A stretch of 64,000 bases of DNA. Source: CAYSFW01 sp050329935. Lineage in GTDB: Bacteria; Pseudomonadota; Gammaproteobacteria; UWMA-0217. Below are positions 26,395-35,503 of the stretch, in pieces (positions within the stretch are counted from its first letter, which is position 1; the number at the start of each line of letters is the position of its first letter). The translations under genes were made by a program, and so were the position numbers. The notes beneath the pieces were generated by a model, which saw nothing but the letters and a program-made list of their open reading frames with translations, did not search any database and had not been told where the DNA came from. The DNA lies in contig JBHJOI010000025.1 of NCBI GenBank assembly GCA_050329935.1, positions 9,299-73,298 of the forward strand, in the 5' to 3' direction.

Positions 26395-28227
26395 GTGAAT
26401 CAAAGAGAAACCCAACATTCGAGGCTGCGGGCGGGCGAGGCGCGCATCCGTCGCGCGTTTATTGGCTCCGCGCTCATGCTCGGCGTACTCGCGTTGTTGG
26501 CGGCGGCGGTTTGGTGGTTATCGACGTGGGAGTCCGGCGTGCCCGCGCCGATGGACGTGGTGGTCACCGGCCCGGAATCCAGTCTCGCGCCGACGCGAAT
26601 CGAACCGCCCGCGGTTCATTTCAGTGACATCACGGTGGCTGCCGGGATCGATTTCGTCCATGTCAACGGCGCCTACGGCGAGCGGCTGATGCCGGAAACA
26701 ATCGGTGCCGGTGCCGCGTTCATCGACTACGACAATGACGGACACCCGGATATCTTTCTTGTCAACTCGCGTTACTGGGACGGCCACGCCGGCGAGGGCG
26801 ATCCGCGCATGGCGTTGTATCGCAACAACGGCGACGGTAGCTTCACGGACGTGAGCCGCGCGGCTGGCGTCGACTTGAGTTTGTATGGCATGGGGGTCGC
26901 GGTCGGCGACTTCGACAACGATGGCTGGGACGATTTGTTCATCACGACGCTCGGTAAGAACGTGCTGCTGCGTAACGATCACGGCCGTTTCGTCGATGTG
27001 ACGCGCGACGCCGGCGTCGCCGGGCGCGACGTCGATTGGAGCACGGCGGCGACGTTCATCGACTATGACAACGACGGCGATCTCGACCTTGCCGTCATCA
27101 ACTACGTGAAGTGGTCGCGCGAGATCGACCTGGAAATCAACTTTCGCCTTACCGGTCTGGGCCGCGCCTATGGTGCGCCGACGCACTTCGTCGGCACCCA
27201 GAATCAGCTCTACCGGAATGAAGGCAACGGCCGTTTCACCAATGTTTCGCAAGAATCCGGCATCGAGGTGGTCGACCCGCAATCTGGTCAGCCGGTTGGC
27301 AAGGGGCTTGGGGTGGTGGCGGTGGACTTCGACAGCGATGGCTGGACCGATCTGATCGTCGCCAATGATACCGTGCGCAATTTCCTCTATCGCAACCTCG
27401 GCGACGGGCGGTTCGAGGACGTTGGCGCGTTTGAAGGCATTGCCTACGATCGCGAGGGCAAATCCACCAGCGGGATGGGCATCGACGCCGCGTGGTTTCG
27501 CAACGATGCCGATCTCGGTGTTGCGGTCGGCAATTTCGCCAATGAAATGACCTCGCTCTACGTCACCTCGGGCGGACGTGGTCCGTTCGTCGACGAGGCG
27601 ATGCTGGAGGGTATCGGCCCGGCGTCGCGGCTCGCGTTGACCTTCGGCGTGCTGTTTTTCGACTATGACCTCGATGGCTGGCTGGATTTCCTGCAGGCCA
27701 ATGGACATCTCGAACACGAGATCAACAAGGTTCAGCCGAGTCAACACTACGAACAGCCGCCGCAGTTGTTCTGGAACTGTCCGCAATGTCCGCAACGCTT
27801 CGTCGCCGCGCCCGCGCTGGGTGCGCTGGCGACGCCCCTGGTCGGGCGCGGCGTCGCGTATGCCGACATCGACGGCGATGGTGATCTCGATGTGTTGATC
27901 ACGCAAACCGGGCGCCGGTCGGTGCTGCTGCGGAACGATCAAACCACCGGGCATCACTTTCTGCGCGTGGCGCTGCGCGGCACCCGCGCCAATCGCAATG
28001 GGCTTGGCGCGCGTGTCGAACTGACGGCCGGCGGCGTGACCCAGCGTCGCGAGGTCTCGCCGACACGAGGTTACCTCACGCAGTCGGAGCGTACCTTGAC
28101 GTTCGGTCTCGGGCCGCAGGCGCAAGTCGAACGGCTCAGGGTGGTGTGGCCCGGCGGCGAGGAACAGATCGTTTCGGTGGATCGGGTCAATACCACGCTC
28201 GTCGTGGAACAATCCGGAGGCGGTTAA
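26395..28227 (+). CDS. FG-GAP repeat / ASPIC-UnbV (CRTAC1-type) protein
   Basis: 610-aa secreted or periplasmic protein with one N-terminal membrane segment (about 22-43). A beta-propeller of FG-GAP/VCBS-type blades carries six calcium-loop motifs: DYDNDGHPD, DFDNDGWDD, DYDNDGDLD, DFDSDGWTD, DYDLDGWLD and DIDGDGDLD. The last about 90 residues form the ASPIC/UnbV domain (LRVALRGTRANRNGLGARVEL then LRVVWPGGEEQ). A CPQC motif near 463 is unusual. The start is GTG 26395. It sits between the cytochrome gene and the TPR gene in the same direction. Confidence 0.85.
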   Translation: MNQRETQHSRLRAGEARIRRAFIGSALMLGVLALLAAAVWWLSTWESGVPAPMDVVVTGPESSLAPTRIEPPAVHFSDITVAAGIDFVHVNGAYGERLMPETIGAGAAFIDYDNDGHPDIFLVNSRYWDGHAGEGDPRMALYRNNGDGSFTDVSRAAGVDLSLYGMGVAVGDFDNDGWDDLFITTLGKNVLLRNDHGRFVDVTRDAGVAGRDVDWSTAATFIDYDNDGDLDLAVINYVKWSREIDLEINFRLTGLGRAYGAPTHFVGTQNQLYRNEGNGRFTNVSQESGIEVVDPQSGQPVGKGLGVVAVDFDSDGWTDLIVANDTVRNFLYRNLGDGRFEDVGAFEGIAYDREGKSTSGMGIDAAWFRNDADLGVAVGNFANEMTSLYVTSGGRGPFVDEAMLEGIGPASRLALTFGVLFFDYDLDGWLDFLQANGHLEHEINKVQPSQHYEQPPQLFWNCPQCPQRFVAAPALGALATPLVGRGVAYADIDGDGDLDVLITQTGRRSVLLRNDQTTGHHFLRVALRGTRANRNGLGARVELTAGGVTQRREVSPTRGYLTQSERTLTFGLGPQAQVERLRVVWPGGEEQIVSVDRVNTTLVVEQSGGG

Positions 28228-28228
28228 G

Positions 28229-29893
28229 GTGCGACGTAGGCTCTATCTGGCGCTTGCGTGCATGAGCCTCGGGGTGAGCGTGGCGCTGGCGGACGCGTTG
28301 AGCGAACTTCCGGCGACGCGGGCGGGCGAGCTCGTGGTAGTCAACGAGACCGACCTCAGCGGACTCGAGGTCGGTGTTCGACAGGTTATCGTCGCGACCC
28401 GCGCGGAGGTGGCGCGGCTGCTGCAAGACCCGGGCACCAGCCGCGCAGGGTTGGGCGAGGCCTACGGCCGGCTCGCCTCGCTCTACCACGTGTACGAGAT
28501 TCCGACCGCGGCGCGCACCGCCTACACCAACGCCATCGCGCTGCAACCCGACGTGTTTCGTTGGCGCTACTACCTCGCCAATCTCGATCTCGCCGGTGGC
28601 CGCGCGGTCGAGGCGTTGCAGATGCTGAATCAGGCGCATCGCCTGCAACCCACCTATGGTCCGCTCGACTTGCGATTCGGCCAGGCGCTGTTCGACAGCG
28701 GCGATCTCAAGGCCGCGCGCAAACGATTCGAGATCGCGTTTCATCGGGTCGGGCAGCGGGCGATGGCGGCTTATTATCTCGGTCAGATCGCGCTGCTGGA
28801 GAAGGATCCGCGTGCCGCCGTGCTTCATTTCGAGGAGGCGCTGACGGCGTATCCCGACGCCAACCGGGTGTTCTATCCGCTGGCTCAGGCGCTACGCGCC
28901 ATCGGCGAAGATGCGAAGGCGCGCGAGTATCTGGCGCGCCAGGGGCCGAAGCTGCCCGGCTTTTCCGATCCGATGATGGAGGAGCTCGAGGCGCTCAAGC
29001 AGGGCGGTCGGGTGCAATTCGAGCGCGCGATGCGGGCATTTGAACGCGGCGATCTTAACGGCGCGATTAATTTTTTTGTCGCCGGGCTCGAACAAGAACC
29101 GGACAATCAGAATGCCCGAATCAGCCTCGCGCGGCTACGTTTCGTCGCCGGAGATCCGGTCGAGGCTGAGGCGTTGCTGCAGCAAACGTTGGCCGCGAAC
29201 CCCGGCCATGCATTGGCGCAATTTCTGCTCGGGCTGCTGCTGGAACACAAGGACGAGGGCATGCTCGCCGAGCAACACTATCGCGCCGCGATCCGGTTCG
29301 ATCCCACCCACGTCGGTGCCCATGCGCACCTCGCGGGGCGATTGTTCATCGCCGGCCATTACAAAACGGCCGCCGAACATTTCAGTGCCGCCGCACGCGC
29401 CGATCGCGATCTCGCAACCTTGCCGATCTTTCGTTTGGTCGCCCTATCCCGCGCGGGCGCTAAATCCCGCGTTCTGCGCGACGAGCTCGAACAACTCTTG
29501 CGCGAACGTCCTCGGGAACCGCTTTGGCGTTACGCTCTGATCAGGCTGCTGAGCGCTGCCAGCGCGAAAAACGTGCGCGATCCAAAGCGGGCCCTCGAAC
29601 TCGCGCAGGCGCTATACGCCGAACATCCCGTCCCTCCGCACCAGGAAGCCCTTGCGCTCGCTCACGCCGCGAACGGCGATTTCACCCAGGCCGAGATCCT
29701 GCTGCGACAAGTTCAGCTCGCCGCGCTCTGGCTGCCCGGGCCGCAGCAGCAACGCATCGCCGCTGCGCTCGAACGGGTCGCGGCCAAGGTCGTGCCAAAG
29801 CCGGCCTGGCCGCCCCATGACGCATTGCTCGAGCCACCGTCGTTCGATGCCTTTCGCTCGTTTCGGGACTACCCGAGCGCCACGCCGTTTTAG
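28229..29893 (+). CDS. Secreted TPR-repeat protein
   Basis: 554 aa with a signal peptide (MRRRLYLALACMSLGVSVALA) and at least nine TPR-like helical hairpins (for example YGRLASLYHVYEIPTAARTAY, AAYYLGQIALLEKDPRAAV, ARISLARLRFVAGDPVEAEAL, AQFLLGLLLEHKDEGML). It begins two bases after the FG-GAP stop codon with a GTG start, so it is coupled to it. A scaffold for the periplasmic assembly of the neighbouring cytochrome and propeller protein is a reasonable guess. A terminator overlaps the stop. Confidence 0.75.
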   Translation: MRRRLYLALACMSLGVSVALADALSELPATRAGELVVVNETDLSGLEVGVRQVIVATRAEVARLLQDPGTSRAGLGEAYGRLASLYHVYEIPTAARTAYTNAIALQPDVFRWRYYLANLDLAGGRAVEALQMLNQAHRLQPTYGPLDLRFGQALFDSGDLKAARKRFEIAFHRVGQRAMAAYYLGQIALLEKDPRAAVLHFEEALTAYPDANRVFYPLAQALRAIGEDAKAREYLARQGPKLPGFSDPMMEELEALKQGGRVQFERAMRAFERGDLNGAINFFVAGLEQEPDNQNARISLARLRFVAGDPVEAEALLQQTLAANPGHALAQFLLGLLLEHKDEGMLAEQHYRAAIRFDPTHVGAHAHLAGRLFIAGHYKTAAEHFSAAARADRDLATLPIFRLVALSRAGAKSRVLRDELEQLLRERPREPLWRYALIRLLSAASAKNVRDPKRALELAQALYAEHPVPPHQEALALAHAANGDFTQAEILLRQVQLAALWLPGPQQQRIAAALERVAAKVVPKPAWPPHDALLEPPSFDAFRSFRDYPSATPF

Positions 29894-29904
29894 CGCGGCG
29901 TTTT
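29882..29904 (+). terminator. Rho-independent terminator after the TPR gene
   Basis: ACGCCG / CGGCGT stem with an 8-nt loop that contains the TAG stop, followed by a short T-run. It ends the cytochrome / FG-GAP / TPR cluster. Confidence 0.7.
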
Positions 29905-30000
29905 CGGCTCGTCAGCTGGCGCGTGTTGCGTCGAGCCCAGGGAAGGGTACCCGGTCCGCTGCGTCCTCGCGCTGAAAAATCGGGCTGTGCGGGTGAGTCG

Positions 30001-31344
30001 TCACTTGACATAACCCCAGGATTTCAGGCGCGAGACCGCATACTGGCTTTCGGTACCCGTGCCAGCCGTCTGGGCGTAGCGATAGTAATGCTCGGCGGCT
30101 AATTTTTTATTGCCCATGCTTTCGTAGGAAACTCCTTTCAAGAACGTCGTGCCGGCGTTTCCAGGCAGGCGCCGATCGTAATCCTCGAAGAACTTCAGCG
30201 CCGCGTCGGGTTGTTTCAAGGCGAGTTTGGTAACGCCCGAGAGCTGCAAGGCCTGCCCCTCGCTTGGATAAATCGCGCGCGCTTGTGTGAGGTAGGCCTC
30301 CGCCTCGCGCTCCTTTTTTTGCGCGATCTTGGCCTTGGCCATCAGCACGTTCGCGGTGTAGTCGCGCGGCGCGAGCCGCAGCGCCTGGCCGAAGTAGGTG
30401 TCGGCTTTCGCCGCTTGTCCCTTCGATAACTCGTTCTCGCCCTGCTGCATTTCCGCGATCGCCGGCTTGAGTTGGCGCAATCCTGCGGTGTGATCCATAT
30501 AGCGATCGCGCCGCAACGTCCGGCCGCGTTCGCCAGGGTACTGGGTCGCCGAGCGACTGACGGCACTCTGGTAGCGCTCGGCGCTCATCGGATGCGACGA
30601 AAACATCGTCTCGAGCAAACCCGGGCGGGTTTTCGACTCCTTCTGTAACAGGTTCATCAGCCCTACCATCCCCTCCGGGCTGTAACCGGAGCGCGCCATG
30701 TATTCCATGCCGAGCGCGTCGGCCTCGCGTTCATTGTCGCGGCTGTACTTCGCCAGCAGCGCGCTGGCGCCGATCTGCCCCGCCAGATTGACGATGGGCT
30801 GGTAGTCCCGCTGCTGGTTGGCGGCCGCGACCTGGGCGAGGACCAGACCGCCTTGCACGAGCAAGGTCTTTCCGGCCCGCTCCGCGGCGTGGCGTGCGTT
30901 GACGTGTCCCGTCTCGTGCCCCATCAGGGCGGCGAGCTCATCCTCGTTCTGCATTTCGAGCATGATGCCGCGCGTTGTCGCCATGCTGCCGCCGGGAAAG
31001 GTATAGGCGTTGATGTAGTTCGCGTTCACCACCCGTGCGTTGTACGGCATGCCGGGTCGATGCGATTGTTTCCAGACGTCTTGACTGACCGACTCCAGGT
31101 ACCGATTCAGCGCGTCGTCCTGATAAGCGCCGTAATCGGCCGAAAACTGGTGGGTCGACTGCGACTTGTCGAGCGCGATTTCTTGTGCCTCAGACATCCC
31201 CACGAGCGTCTTCTGACCGGTCACGGGATCGGTCGCACAGCCGGTGAGCAGTGGCGGCAGCGCCACGGCGGAGCCGGCAACCCCCATCAGCCAGATAAAA
31301 TCGCGCCGCGTCATGCGTTGCTTGAGGATGCGATCGTGGTTCAA
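30001..31344 (-). CDS. BepA/Yfg-type M48 metalloprotease lipoprotein with TPRs
   Basis: 447 aa. Begins with a twin-arginine-like signal (MTRRDFIWLMGVAG) and a lipobox (LLTGC), so probably an outer-membrane lipoprotein exported via Tat or Sec. Zinc site HETGH near residue 147 and third ligand in the NEREADALG stretch. The C-terminal about 150 residues are TPR-like, as in BepA, which assists or removes outer-membrane proteins such as LptD. Start 31344 is preceded by weak signals; ATG 31314 is an alternative. It is divergent from mbnP. Confidence 0.85.
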   Translation of the reverse strand: MNHDRILKQRMTRRDFIWLMGVAGSAVALPPLLTGCATDPVTGQKTLVGMSEAQEIALDKSQSTHQFSADYGAYQDDALNRYLESVSQDVWKQSHRPGMPYNARVVNANYINAYTFPGGSMATTRGIMLEMQNEDELAALMGHETGHVNARHAAERAGKTLLVQGGLVLAQVAAANQQRDYQPIVNLAGQIGASALLAKYSRDNEREADALGMEYMARSGYSPEGMVGLMNLLQKESKTRPGLLETMFSSHPMSAERYQSAVSRSATQYPGERGRTLRRDRYMDHTAGLRQLKPAIAEMQQGENELSKGQAAKADTYFGQALRLAPRDYTANVLMAKAKIAQKKEREAEAYLTQARAIYPSEGQALQLSGVTKLALKQPDAALKFFEDYDRRLPGNAGTTFLKGVSYESMGNKKLAAEHYYRYAQTAGTGTESQYAVSRLKSWGYVK

Positions 31345-31503
31345 GGTCGTACTCCCGAGTCAGTAGTGGCGCATGGCTCAAAAGGATAGACATCCTGACC
31401 GCCGGCGTCGACGTTCGCGGAAAGAGTGAGCGCAAGTGACGCCTTGGTGCGGCACTATGACGCATTTTCGCCAGTTCCCCGCTCGATTAAGATCGACTCG
31501 CGT

Positions 31504-31517
31504 TTGATCGTTATCAA
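31504..31517 (+). promoter_or_regulatory. FNR/Anr-type box upstream of mbnP
   Basis: TTGATCGTTATCAA is an exact match to the FNR half-sites TTGAT-N4-ATCAA. Its centre is 54 bp upstream of the mbnP ATG, which would leave a very short leader if used as a -41.5 activator site. It may instead overlap the core promoter and repress. Confidence 0.6.
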
Positions 31518-31564
31518 ATTCAAACATACCAAAAAGCTGAGTCGCCCAGAGGAGATTTGTCGAC

Positions 31565-32494
31565 ATGCCTTCCCATTCGATTCTGACCGTTTCCGTGTTG
31601 TCTGTATTCTCTGCTTTTGTATTGACCGCGTGTAATGACAGCGGCGACAGCGATTCCAGGCCCGCGCGTAGCGCGACCCTCGACTTTAGGGCCGCGGTCG
31701 GCTCCGAAGCAGCGGAATGCGGTAAAACCTACTCCGGCGTCGGTAGTGGCGTGCGCGATCAGTTGAAGTTGACCGACTTCCGCGTGTACCTCTCGGACGT
31801 CGAATTGCGTAAGGCCGACGGCTCGAAAGTCCCGGTTACTCTTGACCAAGATGGCAAGTGGCAGTATCAAAACGTGGCACTGCTCGACTTCGAAAACGGC
31901 TGCGGTAGTGGCACGCCAGATACCAATACGAGCGTCAAAGGTGCCGTCGCGGCGGGCGACTATACCGGCGTCTGCTTCAAAATCGGCGTTCCGTTTGCGC
32001 TCAACCATCTGAACGACGCCACCGCGCCGTCGCCCCTCAACGCTTCCGGCATGTTGTGGGCCTGGTCAAGCGGGCGCAAGTTCATCCGGGTCGATGGAAG
32101 AGGTGATCCTGATGGCCTCAATGCCGGCTGGAATCTGCACCTTGGCTCGACGGGCTGTGTCGCGGCCAATGCGCAAACCGCGCCATCACTTGAGTGCGCC
32201 AATTCGAATCTGCCTCAGGTATGCGTTGATCTCGCCTTGCCAGAAACTGTTCAAAATGGTGCGACTGTCATTCGCGGCGCGAAAAAGATCGTCTTCGACA
32301 TTAAAGACGTACTCGCCGGTACCGATGTGAGTGTCAACACGCCGAACACATCGCCCGGGTGCATGTCCGCGTTGAACGATCCCGAGTGCATCGAAATCAT
32401 GCCGCGGCTGGGTTTGAATTTCCCCTATAAGGACGGAACCGGCGTGCAGCAACTCTACCCCGCGCAGACCCAGGCGCTGGTTCGGGTCGAGTGA
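31565..32494 (+). CDS. mbnP: MbnP-family copper-binding lipoprotein
   Basis: 309 aa with a lipoprotein signal (LSVFSAFVLTAC) and the fold of MbnP / TIGR04052 proteins, periplasmic copper-binding proteins whose conserved tryptophan is oxidised to kynurenine by MbnH. Visible features: KLTDFRVYLSDVEL, a YTGVCFKIGVPFALNH block and MLWAWSSGRKFIRVDG, in which the tryptophans are candidates for the modification. Cysteines are many (CGKT, GCGSG, GVC, GC, EC, VC) and probably form disulfides. The gene is first in a four-gene operon and its stop overlaps mbnH. Confidence 0.85.
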   Translation: MPSHSILTVSVLSVFSAFVLTACNDSGDSDSRPARSATLDFRAAVGSEAAECGKTYSGVGSGVRDQLKLTDFRVYLSDVELRKADGSKVPVTLDQDGKWQYQNVALLDFENGCGSGTPDTNTSVKGAVAAGDYTGVCFKIGVPFALNHLNDATAPSPLNASGMLWAWSSGRKFIRVDGRGDPDGLNAGWNLHLGSTGCVAANAQTAPSLECANSNLPQVCVDLALPETVQNGATVIRGAKKIVFDIKDVLAGTDVSVNTPNTSPGCMSALNDPECIEIMPRLGLNFPYKDGTGVQQLYPAQTQALVRVE

Positions 32495-33726
32495 GTGTGG
32501 GCGGGCATAGCATCGCCCGCGTGCGCGCGGGCGTTTTCGTTGCGCTCGTGCTGATGGCTGGCTGTGGCGGTGGTGGAAACTCCGTGGATATCGGAAACGG
32601 CGGCGCAATTCCCACCACCACGCCTATCGCATCGATGGTGTTCGATTGGCGACTGCCGGAAGGGTTTCCGACACCCAGAATCGCGCCGGAAAATCCCATC
32701 ACCGAGGCCAAGGTGGCGTTGGGCCACCGCTTGTTTTATGACCGACGCATGTCGGTCAACGAGACAACCTCGTGCGCAACCTGTCACCTTCAGTCGCTGG
32801 CATTCGCGGACGGATTGACGACGTCGATCGGCGCGCTCGGCGAAGCACATCCCCGAAACTCGATGAGCCTGACCAACGTCGTCTACAACGCAAGTCAAAA
32901 CTGGGCCAATCCTGCCACCATCACGCTGCACCAACAGGCGCTGGTACCACTGCTCAACGAATTTCCGGTTGAACTGGGCTGGAGTGGTCACGAGGAAGCA
33001 ATCCTGGCGCGGTTTCGTCGCGACTCGGACTATGCCGAGCGCTTCAAGGCAGCCTATCCCGACGATCCGGATCCAGTCTCGATCGCCAATGTGGCGAAGG
33101 CGGTGTCATCGTTCGTCGCTACGCTGATCTCGGGCAGCTCCGCGTACGACCTCGCCAATCGACCCGCAGCGACCGTGACGATCAGTGAGTCCGCCCGGCG
33201 TGGCGAAGCGCTGTTCTTTTCCGAGCGACTGGAGTGTTTTCATTGCCATGGCGGATTCAACTTCAGTAACGCCGTGGACCATTCCGGTTCGGTATTCACG
33301 CAGATCGAATTCCACAATAACGGTTTGTATAACACGGATGGCCGTGGGGCTTATCCTGAGGGTAATCGCGGATTGTGGGACGTCACGGCGAAGGACGAGG
33401 ACATGGGCAGGTTCAAGGCGCCAACCTTGCGCAATATCGAGTTGACCGCGCCGTATATGCACGATGGATCGATTGCAACGCTTGAGGAGGTGATTGAGCA
33501 TTACGCGCGCGGCGGTCGTTTGATCGAGACGGGACCCAATGCCGGTGACGGCTCAAAGAATCCTTTCAAGAGTGAATTGTTGGTTGGATTCGAGCTCACG
33601 GCGCAGGAGAAACAGGACCTCGTCGAGTTTTTTAAAAGCCTCACCGATTGGACGTTCGTTTGCGACCCGCGCTTTGTTGATCCGTTCGGCGAGATTTTGC
33701 CGCATCCGCGCTGTACCGCGCCATGA
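32491..33726 (+). CDS. mbnH: MbnH-type di-heme peroxidase
   Basis: 411 aa, related to bacterial cytochrome c peroxidase/MauG. Signal or lipobox at LMAGCGGG. Two c-heme motifs: CATCH (about 91) and CFHCH (about 249). MauG-like features include PHRNSMSLTNVVYN and KAPTLRNIELTAPYMHDGSIATLEEVIEHY, with M as a possible axial ligand. In known systems MbnH makes a bis-Fe(IV) state and converts a tryptophan of MbnP to kynurenine. Start GTG 32491 overlaps the MbnP TGA as GTGA. Confidence 0.88.
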   Translation: MSVGGHSIARVRAGVFVALVLMAGCGGGGNSVDIGNGGAIPTTTPIASMVFDWRLPEGFPTPRIAPENPITEAKVALGHRLFYDRRMSVNETTSCATCHLQSLAFADGLTTSIGALGEAHPRNSMSLTNVVYNASQNWANPATITLHQQALVPLLNEFPVELGWSGHEEAILARFRRDSDYAERFKAAYPDDPDPVSIANVAKAVSSFVATLISGSSAYDLANRPAATVTISESARRGEALFFSERLECFHCHGGFNFSNAVDHSGSVFTQIEFHNNGLYNTDGRGAYPEGNRGLWDVTAKDEDMGRFKAPTLRNIELTAPYMHDGSIATLEEVIEHYARGGRLIETGPNAGDGSKNPFKSELLVGFELTAQEKQDLVEFFKSLTDWTFVCDPRFVDPFGEILPHPRCTAP

Positions 33727-34610
33727 TCCGCCTCGCCGCCTTTTTTCTCGGCGCGGGCACGCTGTTGTTCAGTGGCGGTGCGCTCGCCTGCGCGACCTGC
33801 CTGGCTGGCGACCCGACCTTGACCTTGATCGGCGCGGAAAAGCCCTACGCGGGACGCAAGCGCGTAGCACTGGAGTGGTTGGATCGAAGTGAGGACATGG
33901 GGGTTGCCGGTTTTAACCAAGTCACCATTGACGAGCAGCGCTGGACGCTCGGTTTGTCCTACACCCCAATCGAGCGCCTGAGCGTCGGCTTGCGGCTGCC
34001 GTGGATCAAAAAGCAGCGCGAGGATGCAAGTCTCGCGCGTGCGAGCACGCAGACCTTTGGCGATCTCGAAGTCACCGCGAAACTTCATCTGCAACCCGTT
34101 GCCTATGGCATGCGCGAAGCCTATGGGGTGATATTCGGCGTGCGCTTGCCAACTGCGGAGGAGCAATTTAAAAGCAACGGTTTGCCGCTCGACATCGACG
34201 TCCAGCCCGGTACCGGCGCGGTGACACCGCATCTGGGGGCATGGTTTGCGCGTTTCGCCTATCCGTGGTTTTGGCACGTCAGCTCAATCGTGCACGTCGC
34301 GAACGAAGGCTGGCAGGAGTTCAGAGCCGGACCCGCACTGGTGAGTTCATTGACCGCACAACGCGCATTAGCGCAAGGCATGGCCCTGCAACTGGCACTG
34401 GATACGCGCTGGAGCGAGAAGGACGAATACGCGGGCATCGCTGACCCCAACTCCGGTGGGTTCATCGCATTTCTGAGTCCCGGGCTGGTCTATAATCTAC
34501 GTACGGATTTGCTGCTGAACCTGCGTATTCAATTGCCCGTCGTCGACGCGCTGAATGGCGACCACGATGAATCCACGACAATCGGAATCGGGCTGACCTA
34601 TGATTTCTGA
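33723..34610 (+). CDS. Beta-barrel-like secreted protein of the mbnPH operon
   Basis: 295 aa with a signal peptide (MIRLAAFFLGAGTLLFSGGALA) followed by CATCLAG. The rest alternates polar and hydrophobic residues as in a transmembrane beta-barrel, with repeated R-L-S-V-G-L-R-L and a C-terminal IGIGLTYDF ending in F, an outer-membrane barrel signature. The CATC motif is not a heme site. Starts ATGA-coupled to mbnH and ends overlapping the next gene by 11 bp. Possibly an outer-membrane channel for copper or a ligand. Confidence 0.7.
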   Translation: MIRLAAFFLGAGTLLFSGGALACATCLAGDPTLTLIGAEKPYAGRKRVALEWLDRSEDMGVAGFNQVTIDEQRWTLGLSYTPIERLSVGLRLPWIKKQREDASLARASTQTFGDLEVTAKLHLQPVAYGMREAYGVIFGVRLPTAEEQFKSNGLPLDIDVQPGTGAVTPHLGAWFARFAYPWFWHVSSIVHVANEGWQEFRAGPALVSSLTAQRALAQGMALQLALDTRWSEKDEYAGIADPNSGGFIAFLSPGLVYNLRTDLLLNLRIQLPVVDALNGDHDESTTIGIGLTYDF

Positions 34611-35343
34611 TTCAGTATCGCGTTGTCTTGCCATGGTTGTGATGATTGGGGGGCTCGCGAGTTGCGGTGGCGGCGGCGCAAGCTCGGAAACCGCCGGGGC
34701 GACGGTCAACCTGGAGGCGCGCATCACGCCCACTGTCAACGCGACCGTGGTCAACAGCGAGGGCACCCAGATAACGCTGAGCAAGGCATATCTCGCTATC
34801 TGGAGTGTTGAGCTCAACGCGCTTTGCACCGATCCGGCGTTTGTCTTGTTGCCGCGCCATCTATTAGAGCTGCTAATCCCTACCGCACAGGCGCATGCAG
34901 AATCGACGCCGACAAAGCTCGGCGTACCGCATGTGTTCGATTTGCTGGATGCCGCGGCGAGTACCCGCGTGCTTGGGACGCTGAATCCGGCGGTCGGGAG
35001 CTATTGCGGATTGACGGTGGAATTGATCCGCGCCGATAGTGACGCGGTCGGTTTGCCGAGAGACCTCAATATGGTCAACCGCTTGGTGTATCTATCGGGA
35101 AGCTGGCGGCGCGACGACGGCGAGGACATCCCGTTCGAGATCGATTTGTCGAAATCCGGTGTACCCGCGAAACGCGTGTTACGTCCATCCCTCGTGCTGT
35201 CGGCGCGGAATTTATCGGCAACGATCGGGATCGCAATCGATTCGGCGCGCTGGTTCGACGGGCTCGATTTCACCCAGCTTGATACCACGATTCAGCAAGA
35301 CCTGCTCCTCCAGAATATTCGGGCGTCGATTTCAACGTTTTGA
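34600..35343 (+). CDS. Lipoprotein of the mbnPH operon
   Basis: 247 aa with a lipobox (GLASC at about 25) and Gly-rich start. The middle has LPRHLLELLIPTAQAHAES and the C-terminal half is beta-rich. The NLEARITP...KAYLAIWSVEL block resembles the start of MbnP-type domains, so it may be a distant paralogue. Function unknown. The gene is the last of the four coupled genes. Its start overlaps the preceding stop. Confidence 0.65.
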   Translation: MISDSVSRCLAMVVMIGGLASCGGGGASSETAGATVNLEARITPTVNATVVNSEGTQITLSKAYLAIWSVELNALCTDPAFVLLPRHLLELLIPTAQAHAESTPTKLGVPHVFDLLDAAASTRVLGTLNPAVGSYCGLTVELIRADSDAVGLPRDLNMVNRLVYLSGSWRRDDGEDIPFEIDLSKSGVPAKRVLRPSLVLSARNLSATIGIAIDSARWFDGLDFTQLDTTIQQDLLLQNIRASISTF

Positions 35344-35503
35344 TCATCGTTGCAATGACGGCGCGAAACGCGGTCGCGTCGCAATGTCCTTTTATGCGCC
35401 TATGATTGATTTAACTGATCGTATTATTTCGGTGACCGAACCTGCGAACCATCGAACTGGCGCTTGTGCGCACCCCCCGAGTAACGGCGCGATTGGCCGC
35501 CCG

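Noticed and set aside
26518..28212. 564-codon minus-strand frame over the FG-GAP gene
   Set aside because: Mirror of the repeated DxDxDG loops on the other strand; no protein-like composition or start signal.
30780..31060. Possible plus-strand gene in the M48 region (frame 30853-31389)
   Set aside because: Antisense of the HETGH-containing protease gene.
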